DNA of 64,000 nt. Source: CAYULW01 sp964445815 (lineage in GTDB: Bacteria > Bacteroidota > Bacteroidia > Flavobacteriales_E > Vicingaceae). Position numbers and translations under genes: made by a program. The stretch spans positions 496,001-560,000 of the forward strand of contig CAYULW010000001.1 in NCBI GenBank assembly GCA_964445815.1, written 5' to 3'. The notes beneath the pieces were generated by a model, which saw only the letters and a list, made by a program, of their open reading frames with translations, did no database searches and was not told the DNA's origin. The number at the start of each line of letters is the position of its first letter. Within the stretch, counting starts at the first letter, position 1. Shown one piece after another: positions 34,727 through 43,521 of this stretch.

Positions 34727-37666
34727 TTAATAGCCAAACACATCTTCAAGACTTAACTCTTTTACTGGTCCATACTCTTTAAGAGCAGCCATATTAAGGC
34801 CATCCTTTTTACCGATGACCATTATGTTATAATCAGAGTTTTTGATGTAGTTTTTATGAAAAGCTTTTAAGTCAGCCATAGTCATGTTAGGAACTGCTTC
34901 ATAAACATCTTTACGTAAATCATACGATAAACCTCTTTTTAAAGCAGTTTCATAGTTCCATAAAATAGATGACTTGGTAATGCGCTCCGTTCTGATTTTT
35001 TCCATGGCGGCTTTTTTCGCGAGCTCAAAACTCTTTTCAGACTCCGGCATACTGTCCAATAAGCCGGTCATTCCCTCCATGGCTTCCTTTAACTTATCAG
35101 CTTGTGTGCCGATATAAGCCATCACATAATGCGACTTTTCCTTATCGCGCGGAGAGCTGAATACGGAATAAACAGAATAGGCTAAAGCTTTAGATTCTCT
35201 CATTTCCTGAAAGACAATGGAACCCATTCCACCACCAAAATATTCATTGTATATCGCCGCAGCTGCAACTGTTTTAGGGTTATATAATTCTTTTTTGGAA
35301 AGCATATAAATTTCTGCTTGCTTCATGTCATAATCTACAACGTATACTTTATTGCCATCATTTTCTTGCTCTACAAATTGAATGCCTTCAGGAGTGGCCA
35401 TAAGTTCTGTAGGCGCTTTATGTTCTTCTTTTACTATGCCTGCTAAATCTCCATTTGACCTTGGGCCATAATAAAGCACTCTATGCTCATAAGAACTTAG
35501 TGATTTGATCTTGTCGGTTAATTCCTCTGCTGAAAGGGAGCCTAACTCTTCTGCTGAAAGAATATTTTTAAAAGGAGAATGATCACCATACTTACCATAA
35601 GAAGCCATTCCTCCAAAAAGGATATTACGCTTGTTTAATTTATCATCCGCTCTTTGCTTCAATACATTGGCGACCAGATTTTTTAAGGCATCTTCCTCGG
35701 GTTGGGCATCTGCTAGTAGATGTTCGAACAATTTCATGCCTGCCTCGAAGTTTTCATCCAATCCTCTGAGTGTAACATATGTTCTTTCATTAGAAGCAGA
35801 AACATTAAAGTCGCATCCAATTTTATAGAATTCCTGCTGAATTTCAGAAGGGGAGTACTTGGATGTACCAATAAAAGGCAGATAATCAATGGCAAGTCCC
35901 ATTTTTTTATCGTGATTCGTGCCCATTTCAAAGACATAATACATGGTAAACAAATCATTGGTTTTGTTTTCTATGGATCGGACTACGATTCCATTTTCAA
36001 GTTGCGTTTCATTGATGTCTTCCTCAAAGTTTAAGAAAAGAGGTTCTATGGGTTTTACCTCCATTTTTGAGATATCGCTTAGGAAAGGAGAAGCATCTTC
36101 ACGGTTCACTTCTACCGGAGTGATCTCAGGTTTGACCACTTCTTTTACGGAATTGTCTTCGCCGGTTTTTTTGTAAACAGCAACATAATTGTCTTTGTAA
36201 TTTTCCTTGGCAAACTTGATGATGTCTTCTTTGCTATACTTTTTCAGGGCATCAATCTCTCCCACTTCATCTTCCCATTCTCTTTTCTGAATAAAAGCAT
36301 TGATCATAAGACCGGTTCGCCCTCTGTTGCTTTCTAAGCGTCTGATTCTGTTTAACTTCAAATCATTAATGACTGCTTCAGGTAACCAATCGGGGAAAGC
36401 GCCTGCTTTTAGACTGTCTATTTGTGCCAGAAGTAATGCTTTTACTTCGTCCAAAGACTGACCTTGCTTTGGTGCTCCATTCAACATGTGTGCGGAATAA
36501 TCAGAAAGAATATAGGTGAATGATGAAGCTCTCAATACTTTTTGTTGCTGGTTGAGGTTAAGGTCAATTAAACCGGCGGTACTATTGGCCAAGATCATAT
36601 CACACAACTGGATTAGTCTTGACTCTTCGGAATCTACGCCATCAAAGCGGTAAGCCAGATACATGAATTCAGCATCAGGACCTGCGACTTCAACTTCTAC
36701 AGGAGATGTAATTGGACTTTCTTGTGCCACTTCAAATGCGGGAACTTCGCTTCTCTCAAATGATCCGAATTTGGACTTGATCATTTCAATAACTTCATCA
36801 GGATTAAAATCTCCGGATAAGCATATGGCCATGTTATTAGGCACGTAGTAAGCATTAAAGTATTTTTTAATCTCACGAATCGATGGATTTTTTAAATGCT
36901 CAATGGTTCCGATTGTTGTTTGCTGGCCGTATTGATGATTGGGGAAAAGATTCTCCATAGTAGCATACCATGCCTTTCTGAAGTCACTGTCCAGAGATCT
37001 GTTTTTCTCTTCATAAACCGCTTCTAATTCCGTATGGAATAATCTCATCTGCGGATTTCTGAAACGCTCGGCTTCAACGCTCAACCATTTTTCCAATTGA
37101 TTTGTTGGGATTTCATTCACGTAAACCGTTCTTTCTTGAGAGGTGTAAGCATTTGTTCCTTTAGCACCCATCTCCGAAACCATTTTATCATACTCATTGG
37201 CTATGGCAAAGCCCGAAGCAATTAACGAGATACTGTCTATTTGATGATAAATGGTTTTACGTGCTTCTTCATCTCTGGTGCCTCGGTATACCTCATATAA
37301 GCTATCAATTTGATCCAAGAGTGGTCCTTCTTTCGAGTAGTCCGAACTTCCGTATTTGTCGGTTCCCTTAAAGAGCATGTGCTCAAGATAATGCGCCAGT
37401 CCTGTTGCATCTTTCGGGTCATTTTTACTTCCTGCCCTAACGGCAATAGAAGTTTGAACTCGTGGTTCTTCATTATTGACCGACAAGTAGACTTTTAAGC
37501 CATTATCCAGAGTGTAAATTCTGGTATTTGTCGGATCATTTTCAATCGTTTTGTACGCTTTGTTGTCTTCTTTTACTTCTTGAGATTCCTTGTCTCCACA
37601 AGCAACAAAAAGAAACATAGAGATTACCGTTAAAGCTTGTAAGCGCTTTAGAATTTTAGTCTTCAT
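34727..37666 (-). CDS. M16-family zinc metallopeptidase lipoprotein
   Basis: 979-aa insulinase/pitrilysin-type peptidase with two M16 halves. The signal carries a lipobox FLFVAC with Cys23. The inverted zinc motif HYLEH lies at residues 92-96 with the third ligand in ELEAVYEEKNRS about 120 residues on. The second half has the usual inactive partner domain, including YFGGGMGSIVFQEMRE. Such enzymes form a closing chamber that degrades peptides in the periplasm or at the outer membrane. It is transcribed alone on the minus strand; a 105-base gap separates its start from the dnaX stop. Confidence 0.92.
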   Translation of the reverse strand: MKTKILKRLQALTVISMFLFVACGDKESQEVKEDNKAYKTIENDPTNTRIYTLDNGLKVYLSVNNEEPRVQTSIAVRAGSKNDPKDATGLAHYLEHMLFKGTDKYGSSDYSKEGPLLDQIDSLYEVYRGTRDEEARKTIYHQIDSISLIASGFAIANEYDKMVSEMGAKGTNAYTSQERTVYVNEIPTNQLEKWLSVEAERFRNPQMRLFHTELEAVYEEKNRSLDSDFRKAWYATMENLFPNHQYGQQTTIGTIEHLKNPSIREIKKYFNAYYVPNNMAICLSGDFNPDEVIEMIKSKFGSFERSEVPAFEVAQESPITSPVEVEVAGPDAEFMYLAYRFDGVDSEESRLIQLCDMILANSTAGLIDLNLNQQQKVLRASSFTYILSDYSAHMLNGAPKQGQSLDEVKALLLAQIDSLKAGAFPDWLPEAVINDLKLNRIRRLESNRGRTGLMINAFIQKREWEDEVGEIDALKKYSKEDIIKFAKENYKDNYVAVYKKTGEDNSVKEVVKPEITPVEVNREDASPFLSDISKMEVKPIEPLFLNFEEDINETQLENGIVVRSIENKTNDLFTMYYVFEMGTNHDKKMGLAIDYLPFIGTSKYSPSEIQQEFYKIGCDFNVSASNERTYVTLRGLDENFEAGMKLFEHLLADAQPEEDALKNLVANVLKQRADDKLNKRNILFGGMASYGKYGDHSPFKNILSAEELGSLSAEELTDKIKSLSSYEHRVLYYGPRSNGDLAGIVKEEHKAPTELMATPEGIQFVEQENDGNKVYVVDYDMKQAEIYMLSKKELYNPKTVAAAAIYNEYFGGGMGSIVFQEMRESKALAYSVYSVFSSPRDKEKSHYVMAYIGTQADKLKEAMEGMTGLLDSMPESEKSFELAKKAAMEKIRTERITKSSILWNYETALKRGLSYDLRKDVYEAVPNMTMADLKAFHKNYIKNSDYNIMVIGKKDGLNMAALKEYGPVKELSLEDVFGY

Positions 37667-37771
37667 GAAATGCTGATTTGTTAAACAATATTTTGTAAGC
37701 CCCTAAAGTAATCAAATTATCGAGCTTAATGGCTTGAATGTTAGGAGTGGTTTAATACACAGCTAAATGGA

Positions 37772-39577
37772 TTAAAAGAAGTCTAAATCCAACTCTTTTT
37801 TAAGCTTAAGCAAAACCGGATGCTCTTCGGCAAGTTTGTAAAACTTCTCTTCATCCGTATAAGCCTTCTTCTCTTTTTTATCTCTTACGATCTCCAAGTT
37901 CAGTTCAATGGCTCCGTTTTTTAAACGTTTTCTTAAGAAGCTGTGAATCTCGGTTCTGATAAAATTAATTTCTTCTTCCTGTGATTTGTTATCGACTTTC
38001 AGTAAAATTTTGAAGTTTTTATCAAAGCGGGCTTTATGTGTGCGTAAAGCGGCACTGATGATTGACCCTCCGGCCAATTCCTTTTCTTCAATAAAAGTAA
38101 TCAGTTCGTCCCAGGCGGTTTCAAATTCTTTTTCACTAAAATCAGTTCTTAATTCCGATCTGAATTCTTCCTGTGTCGTTTCTTCATCATCCGTTGTTTT
38201 CGATTTTGTTAGCGCATTAATCGAAAGTCCGCTCGTTTTTGTTCTTATGGGATGAGTGCCAAGTTGAGGTTGTTGTGTCTGTTTTGGTATTTCCGGCTTT
38301 ATTCCGGGTACTGCTTTTTGTTCTTCTTTTTCGGCTTCGGGTTGACCTACTTTTGACGATTCTGAAACCGGAGCGTCTGGTTTTTTTTCTTCATTGACTA
38401 CTATTGGTTTGGGTTTTTTCTCGGGCTTCGAAAAGGTGTCAGGAGCTTTTATTTCAGGCTTTTTTTTTTCTTGAACCTGAGTTGGGGAAGACAAGGAAGC
38501 CATTTGCATCAGACTCAGTTCTACCAATAGTCTTTGGTTCTGACTTGCTCTGTATTCTCTTTCGCAAGATCGACACAACTCAATGGCTTGCATCAGGAAA
38601 TTGAGTGAACAAGCTTCGCTTTGAGCTTGATACCTTTCCTTATTTTGCTCGGAAACTTCCAGTAAATCAAGTGTCACCTTGTCTTTGCAAACCAGCAGAT
38701 TTCTTAAATGAGAAGCTAAGCCGCCTATGTAAACCAGACCACTGAAACCATTATTCAGAATCTCATTGAGAAGTAAAAGTGACTCATGAATTTTACCCTC
38801 AAGCATAAAGTCAACCGATTGAAAGTAATAATCGTAATCAAGAATGTTCAGATTATCGATGACCGTTTTATATGTCAGGTCTTTGCCTGCAAAACTCACC
38901 AGTTGATCAAAGATTGACAAGGCATCCCTCAATGCACCATCCGCTTTTTCCGCAATTATGTGTAAGGCTTCGGCTTCAGCATCAATGCCTTCTTTAGAAG
39001 CAATATTGGACAAATGATCTGCAATGTCAGTCACGCTGATTTTCTTAAAATCAAAGATTTGACAACGTGACAATATGGTGGGAATGATTTTATGTTTCTC
39101 TGTCGTAGCTAAAATAAATACAGCATGTGCGGGCGGCTCCTCCAACGTTTTTAGAAAGGCATTAAATGCGGCATTGGAAAGCATGTGTACCTCGTCAATA
39201 ATATACACTTTATGGCTACCAAGTTGAGGAGCAATCCGAACCTGATCCACAAGATTTCTAATGTCATCAACAGAATTATTGGATGCTGCATCCAACTCAT
39301 AAATGTTTAATGATGCCCCTTCGTTAAAAGAAGTACATGAATCACAAGTATTACAGGCCTCGTAGTCTTCTGTAATGTTAAAGCAATTGATGGTCTTGGC
39401 AAGGATACGTGCACATGTTGTTTTTCCAACCCCTCGTGGACCACAAAACAAAAATGCCTGAGCCAGATGTTTGGTCTTTAATGCATTTTTTAAAGTGCCG
39501 GTAATTGCAGTCTGCCCAACTACGGTGTCAAATGTAGAGGGGCGGTATTTACGGGCTGAAACAACAAAGTTTTCCAT
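37772..39577 (-). CDS. dnaX: DNA polymerase III gamma/tau subunit
   Basis: Clamp-loader ATPase. The AAA+ part shows Walker A GPRGVGKTT, a zinc-binding Cys set (CFN...CNTCDSC), Walker B VYIIDEVHML and the SRC motif SRCQIFDF. Domain III follows, then a Lys/Pro/Glu-rich linker (about 380-470) and a C-terminal tau-like domain. The start is set at 39577 (MENFVVSARKYRP), the usual beginning of Bacteroidota DnaX; an upstream in-frame ATG at 39604 overlaps a palindrome and would add nine unconserved residues. About 600 aa is consistent with a full tau form; no slippage heptamer was looked for exhaustively. Confidence 0.95.
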   Translation of the reverse strand: MENFVVSARKYRPSTFDTVVGQTAITGTLKNALKTKHLAQAFLFCGPRGVGKTTCARILAKTINCFNITEDYEACNTCDSCTSFNEGASLNIYELDAASNNSVDDIRNLVDQVRIAPQLGSHKVYIIDEVHMLSNAAFNAFLKTLEEPPAHAVFILATTEKHKIIPTILSRCQIFDFKKISVTDIADHLSNIASKEGIDAEAEALHIIAEKADGALRDALSIFDQLVSFAGKDLTYKTVIDNLNILDYDYYFQSVDFMLEGKIHESLLLLNEILNNGFSGLVYIGGLASHLRNLLVCKDKVTLDLLEVSEQNKERYQAQSEACSLNFLMQAIELCRSCEREYRASQNQRLLVELSLMQMASLSSPTQVQEKKKPEIKAPDTFSKPEKKPKPIVVNEEKKPDAPVSESSKVGQPEAEKEEQKAVPGIKPEIPKQTQQPQLGTHPIRTKTSGLSINALTKSKTTDDEETTQEEFRSELRTDFSEKEFETAWDELITFIEEKELAGGSIISAALRTHKARFDKNFKILLKVDNKSQEEEINFIRTEIHSFLRKRLKNGAIELNLEIVRDKKEKKAYTDEEKFYKLAEEHPVLLKLKKELDLDFF

Positions 39578-39598
39578 CATAGCAAATGTAATACTCTC

Positions 39599-39619
39599 AT
39601 GCATTATACTCTAATGCAT
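39599..39619 (-). promoter_or_regulatory. Inverted repeat just upstream of dnaX
   Basis: ATGCATTA (39599-39606) and TAATGCAT (39612-39619) form a perfect inverted repeat with a 5-base spacer, 22 to 42 bases upstream of the chosen dnaX start. It may be an operator or a leader hairpin. Its position supports the shorter dnaX start. Confidence 0.4.
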
Positions 39620-39709
39620 CTGATAAACTAATTTGATTTTATGTGTTTCCAAGCATTAAAATTTCCTGCTTTTTTTTACGAATTGCACTGATTTTCTGTT
39701 TTTTATGAA

Positions 39710-39731
39710 AAATACTCATTTATGAGTATTT
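39710..39731. promoter_or_regulatory. Perfect 22-bp inverted repeat in the dnaX-leuS intergenic region
   Basis: AAATACTCAT, TT, ATGAGTATTT: 10-bp arms with a 2-base centre, about 135 bases upstream of dnaX. There is no T-run typical of a terminator. The compact symmetry suits a dimeric DNA-binding protein, but no regulator is indicated by the sequence. The rest of 39620-39880 shows nothing else clear. Confidence 0.4.
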
Positions 39732-39882
39732 ACTTGTTGAGAATCCCCACCTACATTTACTCATGTAATTAAGCACTACATAACCAAACCGCCAAAATTC
39801 ACCTATGGATTCTTCCAACTACAGCGCAAATAAGAATCCACATTGATTGTCGAGACCTGGACTCCAATCAAAAAAAGAAATC

Positions 39883-39912
39883 GCCCCCTTGTTAGACAAA
39901 GGGGCTTTTTTT
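39883..39912. terminator. Terminator of leuS (usable in both directions)
   Basis: GCCCCCTTG pairs with CAAAGGGGC around a short loop. A-rich and T-rich flanks lie on both sides, so on the minus strand the hairpin directly follows the leuS stop and is followed by TTTCTTTTTT. Confidence 0.85.
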
Positions 39913-42880
39913 ATACAACAATATTGACGATCCTTTTCGGTACAACAATGACCTTTTTGGGAGATTTCCCTTCGAGCCACTTCTTGGCATTATCATGTGC
40001 CAGGACTTCCTGCTCAATGCTTTCCTTACTCATGTCAAGACGAAATTCTAAAGTGAACCTGACCTTGCCATTAAAAGAAATGGGGTATTTATGACTACTC
40101 TCAACAAGCAATGACACATCGCATTTAGGATAATCAGCCGCAGTTATAGAGTTAGAATTTCCCAACTTTTCCCATAACTCTTCTGCAACATGAGGAGCAA
40201 AAGGGGCTAACAAAACGCATAGAGGCTCTAAAATTTCCTTTTTCTTGCAATTCAAATCATTCAGTTCATTGACACAGATCATAAAAGCGCTTACTGCTGT
40301 ATTGAACGAATAGCGTTCAATGTCTTCAGTCACTTTTTTAATGGTTTTATGAAGAACTTTCAGTTCATTGGCATTGGCTTTTTCGTCAATAACTGCCCAA
40401 GCATTCCCATCTGCATGAAAGAGTTTCCAGAATTTTCTCAAGAAACGATGCACTCCTTCAATACTGCTTGTGTCCCAAGGTTTTGATTGCTCAAGCGGCC
40501 CCAAAAACATCTCAAACAAACGAAGCGTATCGGCACCATACTGTTTCACTACATCATCGGGGTTGACTACGTTATATTTAGACTTGGACATCTTTACATT
40601 ATCTTCTCTAAAGCAAATGAACTCCTTATCAAATATTAGATAGGGGTATAGATCAAGTTCTTTCTTAGCAACTGATAAGAAATTGTCAACTATTAGTCTA
40701 TTATCATTCGAAACATAGTTTGTATTGACTGGTGCAATTCTTGGTTTTTCAAAAGTTATTTTTTTGATTTTTACTCTTTTTGAAGTTTTTATCTCATTAT
40801 TTAGATGTTCTTCAAACAAGATTTTGTAATCCTCAATTTTACTCTTGACATAATTTGAAATTTCAAAATTGTTAACTAAGTCAGTAGAAATTAGAATCTG
40901 ATGCTTATTGGTAAAGTTTGTTGCAACATAAGCTAGTGAAATAGCTTTGTCTTGATTTTCTATTGTTTGATGATCTATTTCATAATCAATATCTAAAATA
41001 AAAGCTGTATTTGTATGATGAATGATCATCCCTTGGTTAATCAGCTTTTTAAAAGGCTCGTCTACACTTAAGTGCCCTCTATCAAACAAAAACTTGGTCC
41101 AGAATCTGGAGTACAACAAATGCCCGGTGGCATGTTCGGCGCCTCCCAAATACAGGTCAACATTTTGCCAATAATCCAAGGCAGTTTTATCGGCAAAAGC
41201 AGCATCCGTATCCGGACTCATGTACCTGAATAAATACCACGAGCTACCGGCCCATCCCGGCATGGTAGATGTCTCCAAAGGATGCCCTCCGTACTGCCAG
41301 TTTGTTGCTCTGGCCAATGGTGGATCACCATCTTCTGTTGGCAAATATTTGTCTACCTCTGGCAATGTTAGTGGTAATTCTGTCTCCGGAACAGCTTTGG
41401 CAATGCCTTCTTCAAAATAGATCGGAATGGGTTCTCCCCAATACCGTTGTCGACTGAAAACAGCATCGCGCATTTTATAATTGGTTTTGCCTTCTCCAAT
41501 TTCTCGTTCTTCCAGTTTTTTAATCGCTAATTGTATGGCTTCATTAACCCGGAGTCCATCTAAAAAATCGGAATTGCACAAAACACCGTCTTTACGATCA
41601 TCTGCACCCTCATCCACATTCTGACCCTCAATCACTGGAGGAATATTCAAGTCAAAATGCCTTGCAAAATCCCAATCTCTCTGATCACCTGAAGGTACAG
41701 CCATGACTGCGCCTGTTCCGTATCCGGCCAAAACGTAGTCACCGATCCACACCGGAATTTCTTCGCTGGTAAACGGATGAATGACATGAGCTCCGGTAAA
41801 CGCGCCACTCACTTTTTTAACCTCTGTCATGCGTTCTCTTTCGGAGCGGCCTGCAGCATAAGCCTGATAAGCTTCAACTTCTTTGCTTTGCTGCTCAGTT
41901 GTAATTTGTTTAACCAAATCATGCTCCGGTGCTAAAACCATAAATGAAGCCCCGAAGACGGTATCCGGCCGTGTAGTAAAAACTTCAATCTCCTCCTCTG
42001 TTCCTTTAACCTTGAAGCGGATAGAAGCTCCCTGAGATCTACCGATCCAGTTGCGCTGAATTTCTTTCAATGAATCAGACCAGTCTATTGTCTCCAAACC
42101 ATCCAAAAGACGCTGTGCATAAGCTGTAATGCGCATGGTCCATTGTTTCATCTTCTTGCGTTCTACAGGATGTCCACCGCGTTCTGAGACTCCATCTTTG
42201 ATTTCATCATTTGCCAGCACCGTGCCTAAAGCCGGACACCAATTCACAAATGAGTCCGAAATAAAAGCCAGGCGAAATTGCATTAAGATGTCTGCTTTTT
42301 GTTGCTCAGAAAAACCTTTCCACTCTTCGGCATTAAACTGCTCATTACAATCACCATGAGCGCTTAAACTCTCCGTGCCTTTTACTTCAAAATGCTGAAT
42401 CAGCTTAGAAATGTCTTCAGCACGATCAGTTTGAGTATTGTACCATGAGTTAAACAATTGGATAAAGATCCATTGCGTCCATTTGTAATACTCCGGTTGG
42501 CTGGTTCTTACTTCTCTGTCCCAGTCAAATGAAAAGCCGATCAGATCCAGTTGTCGACGATAAGTAGCAATGTTCTCTTCAGTGGTTATTCTCGGATGTT
42601 GTCCGGTTTGTATGGCATATTGCTCCGCAGGTAGGCCAAATGAATCATAGCCCATGGGGTGTAAGACATTATAACCGCAATGTCTTTTGAAACGCGCGAC
42701 AATATCAGAGGCAATATAACCCAAAGGGTGACCAACGTGCAGTCCTGCTCCGGAAGGGTATGGGAACATGTCGAGAACATAAAAAGGTTCTTTGCCCTCA
42801 ATCTCTTTGCTTTTGTAGGTATTGTGGTCTTTCCAATAGTTTTGCCACTTATTTTCTATTTCAGAGAAGTTATAATCCAT
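39911..42880 (-). CDS. leuS: Leucyl-tRNA synthetase with enlarged leucine-specific insert
   Basis: Class I aminoacyl-tRNA synthetase that charges tRNA-Leu. HVGH (residues 48-51) and KMSKS (763-767) are the ATP-binding signatures; the CP1 editing domain (about 250-450), AEHATGHLLYSRFW region and C-terminal anticodon-binding domain are present. The segment between KLINQGMI and KMSKS (about 619-762) is about 143 residues, longer than I remember for this phylum, and its DNA (about 40595-41025) is visibly more AT-rich than the rest. It corresponds to the leucine-specific domain. The frame is uninterrupted, so the gene should be functional. Confidence 0.95.
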   Translation of the reverse strand: MDYNFSEIENKWQNYWKDHNTYKSKEIEGKEPFYVLDMFPYPSGAGLHVGHPLGYIASDIVARFKRHCGYNVLHPMGYDSFGLPAEQYAIQTGQHPRITTEENIATYRRQLDLIGFSFDWDREVRTSQPEYYKWTQWIFIQLFNSWYNTQTDRAEDISKLIQHFEVKGTESLSAHGDCNEQFNAEEWKGFSEQQKADILMQFRLAFISDSFVNWCPALGTVLANDEIKDGVSERGGHPVERKKMKQWTMRITAYAQRLLDGLETIDWSDSLKEIQRNWIGRSQGASIRFKVKGTEEEIEVFTTRPDTVFGASFMVLAPEHDLVKQITTEQQSKEVEAYQAYAAGRSERERMTEVKKVSGAFTGAHVIHPFTSEEIPVWIGDYVLAGYGTGAVMAVPSGDQRDWDFARHFDLNIPPVIEGQNVDEGADDRKDGVLCNSDFLDGLRVNEAIQLAIKKLEEREIGEGKTNYKMRDAVFSRQRYWGEPIPIYFEEGIAKAVPETELPLTLPEVDKYLPTEDGDPPLARATNWQYGGHPLETSTMPGWAGSSWYLFRYMSPDTDAAFADKTALDYWQNVDLYLGGAEHATGHLLYSRFWTKFLFDRGHLSVDEPFKKLINQGMIIHHTNTAFILDIDYEIDHQTIENQDKAISLAYVATNFTNKHQILISTDLVNNFEISNYVKSKIEDYKILFEEHLNNEIKTSKRVKIKKITFEKPRIAPVNTNYVSNDNRLIVDNFLSVAKKELDLYPYLIFDKEFICFREDNVKMSKSKYNVVNPDDVVKQYGADTLRLFEMFLGPLEQSKPWDTSSIEGVHRFLRKFWKLFHADGNAWAVIDEKANANELKVLHKTIKKVTEDIERYSFNTAVSAFMICVNELNDLNCKKKEILEPLCVLLAPFAPHVAEELWEKLGNSNSITAADYPKCDVSLLVESSHKYPISFNGKVRFTLEFRLDMSKESIEQEVLAHDNAKKWLEGKSPKKVIVVPKRIVNIVV

Positions 42881-43103
42881 GTTTGACTCGAAATTAGGCC
42901 TGCAAAAGTAACCATAAGTTCAGGCAAATACGGGTCGATTCAGAACAGATTCGATCTGACGAGATGCCTTTGGTGAATTCGATTTTGTCTTTTCAGACAT
43001 GAAAACGTGTTTTATTTGACTTTCACAGATATTTAGACTTAAATCATTGTGAATCAAGAAAGGAATTTGTTATTATTGAGTACTAATCTAAAAAATAAGA
43101 ATT

Positions 43104-43457
43104 ATGAGTTGGAATGTAAGTTTTCCTGAAGCAGAACCATCAAGTGGTAAAGTCAATTGCACTGTTGATTGTGACGGTTGCTGGATAACAGAATCTGTTA
43201 TAGGATATGAAAAAGAAGATAGCGACTTGCCGTTGCCGATTAAAGATCTCATGACTGATGGGGTTGATTATGCCTTAGTCGTTGATATTTGTTCAGGAGG
43301 ATCGAGTGACGTATGTACTGTCAATGACGAAAATTCTCCTTTTGAATATACGGATTATGAAGGGGAGCCCTGCAATTTTATTGTGGTGGCATGGTGCACA
43401 ACCAGCTCAACAATCAAGGTATCTGATAAAAAACCTAAAGGTAAGGTAACCAAATAG
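43104..43457 (+). CDS. Small Cys-rich hypothetical protein
   Basis: 117 aa, no recognised family. It has no signal peptide or membrane segment but eight Cys in three clusters (NCTVDCDGC; DICSGGSSDVC; PCNFIVVAWC), many acidic residues early and a Lys-rich tail (KPKGKVTK). The strand-like, Cys-rich make-up could be metal-binding or disulphide-bonded. An A-rich leader (AAAAAATAAGAATT) precedes the ATG in the local style, supporting it as a real gene. It lies alone between leuS (divergent) and the histidine kinase gene; a link to the kinase is possible but unproven. Confidence 0.55.
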   Translation: MSWNVSFPEAEPSSGKVNCTVDCDGCWITESVIGYEKEDSDLPLPIKDLMTDGVDYALVVDICSGGSSDVCTVNDENSPFEYTDYEGEPCNFIVVAWCTTSSTIKVSDKKPKGKVTK

Positions 43458-43521
43458 TAATTTTTGTTTCGCATTGTAATTATGATGAATAATAATGATG
43501 TTTTTTTGATAACTGTATTTA

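Noticed and set aside
39577..39604. dnaX start at the upstream ATG 39604
   Set aside because: The extra nine residues are not typical of DnaX and the ATG lies within an inverted repeat; MENFVVSARKYRP is the usual start.
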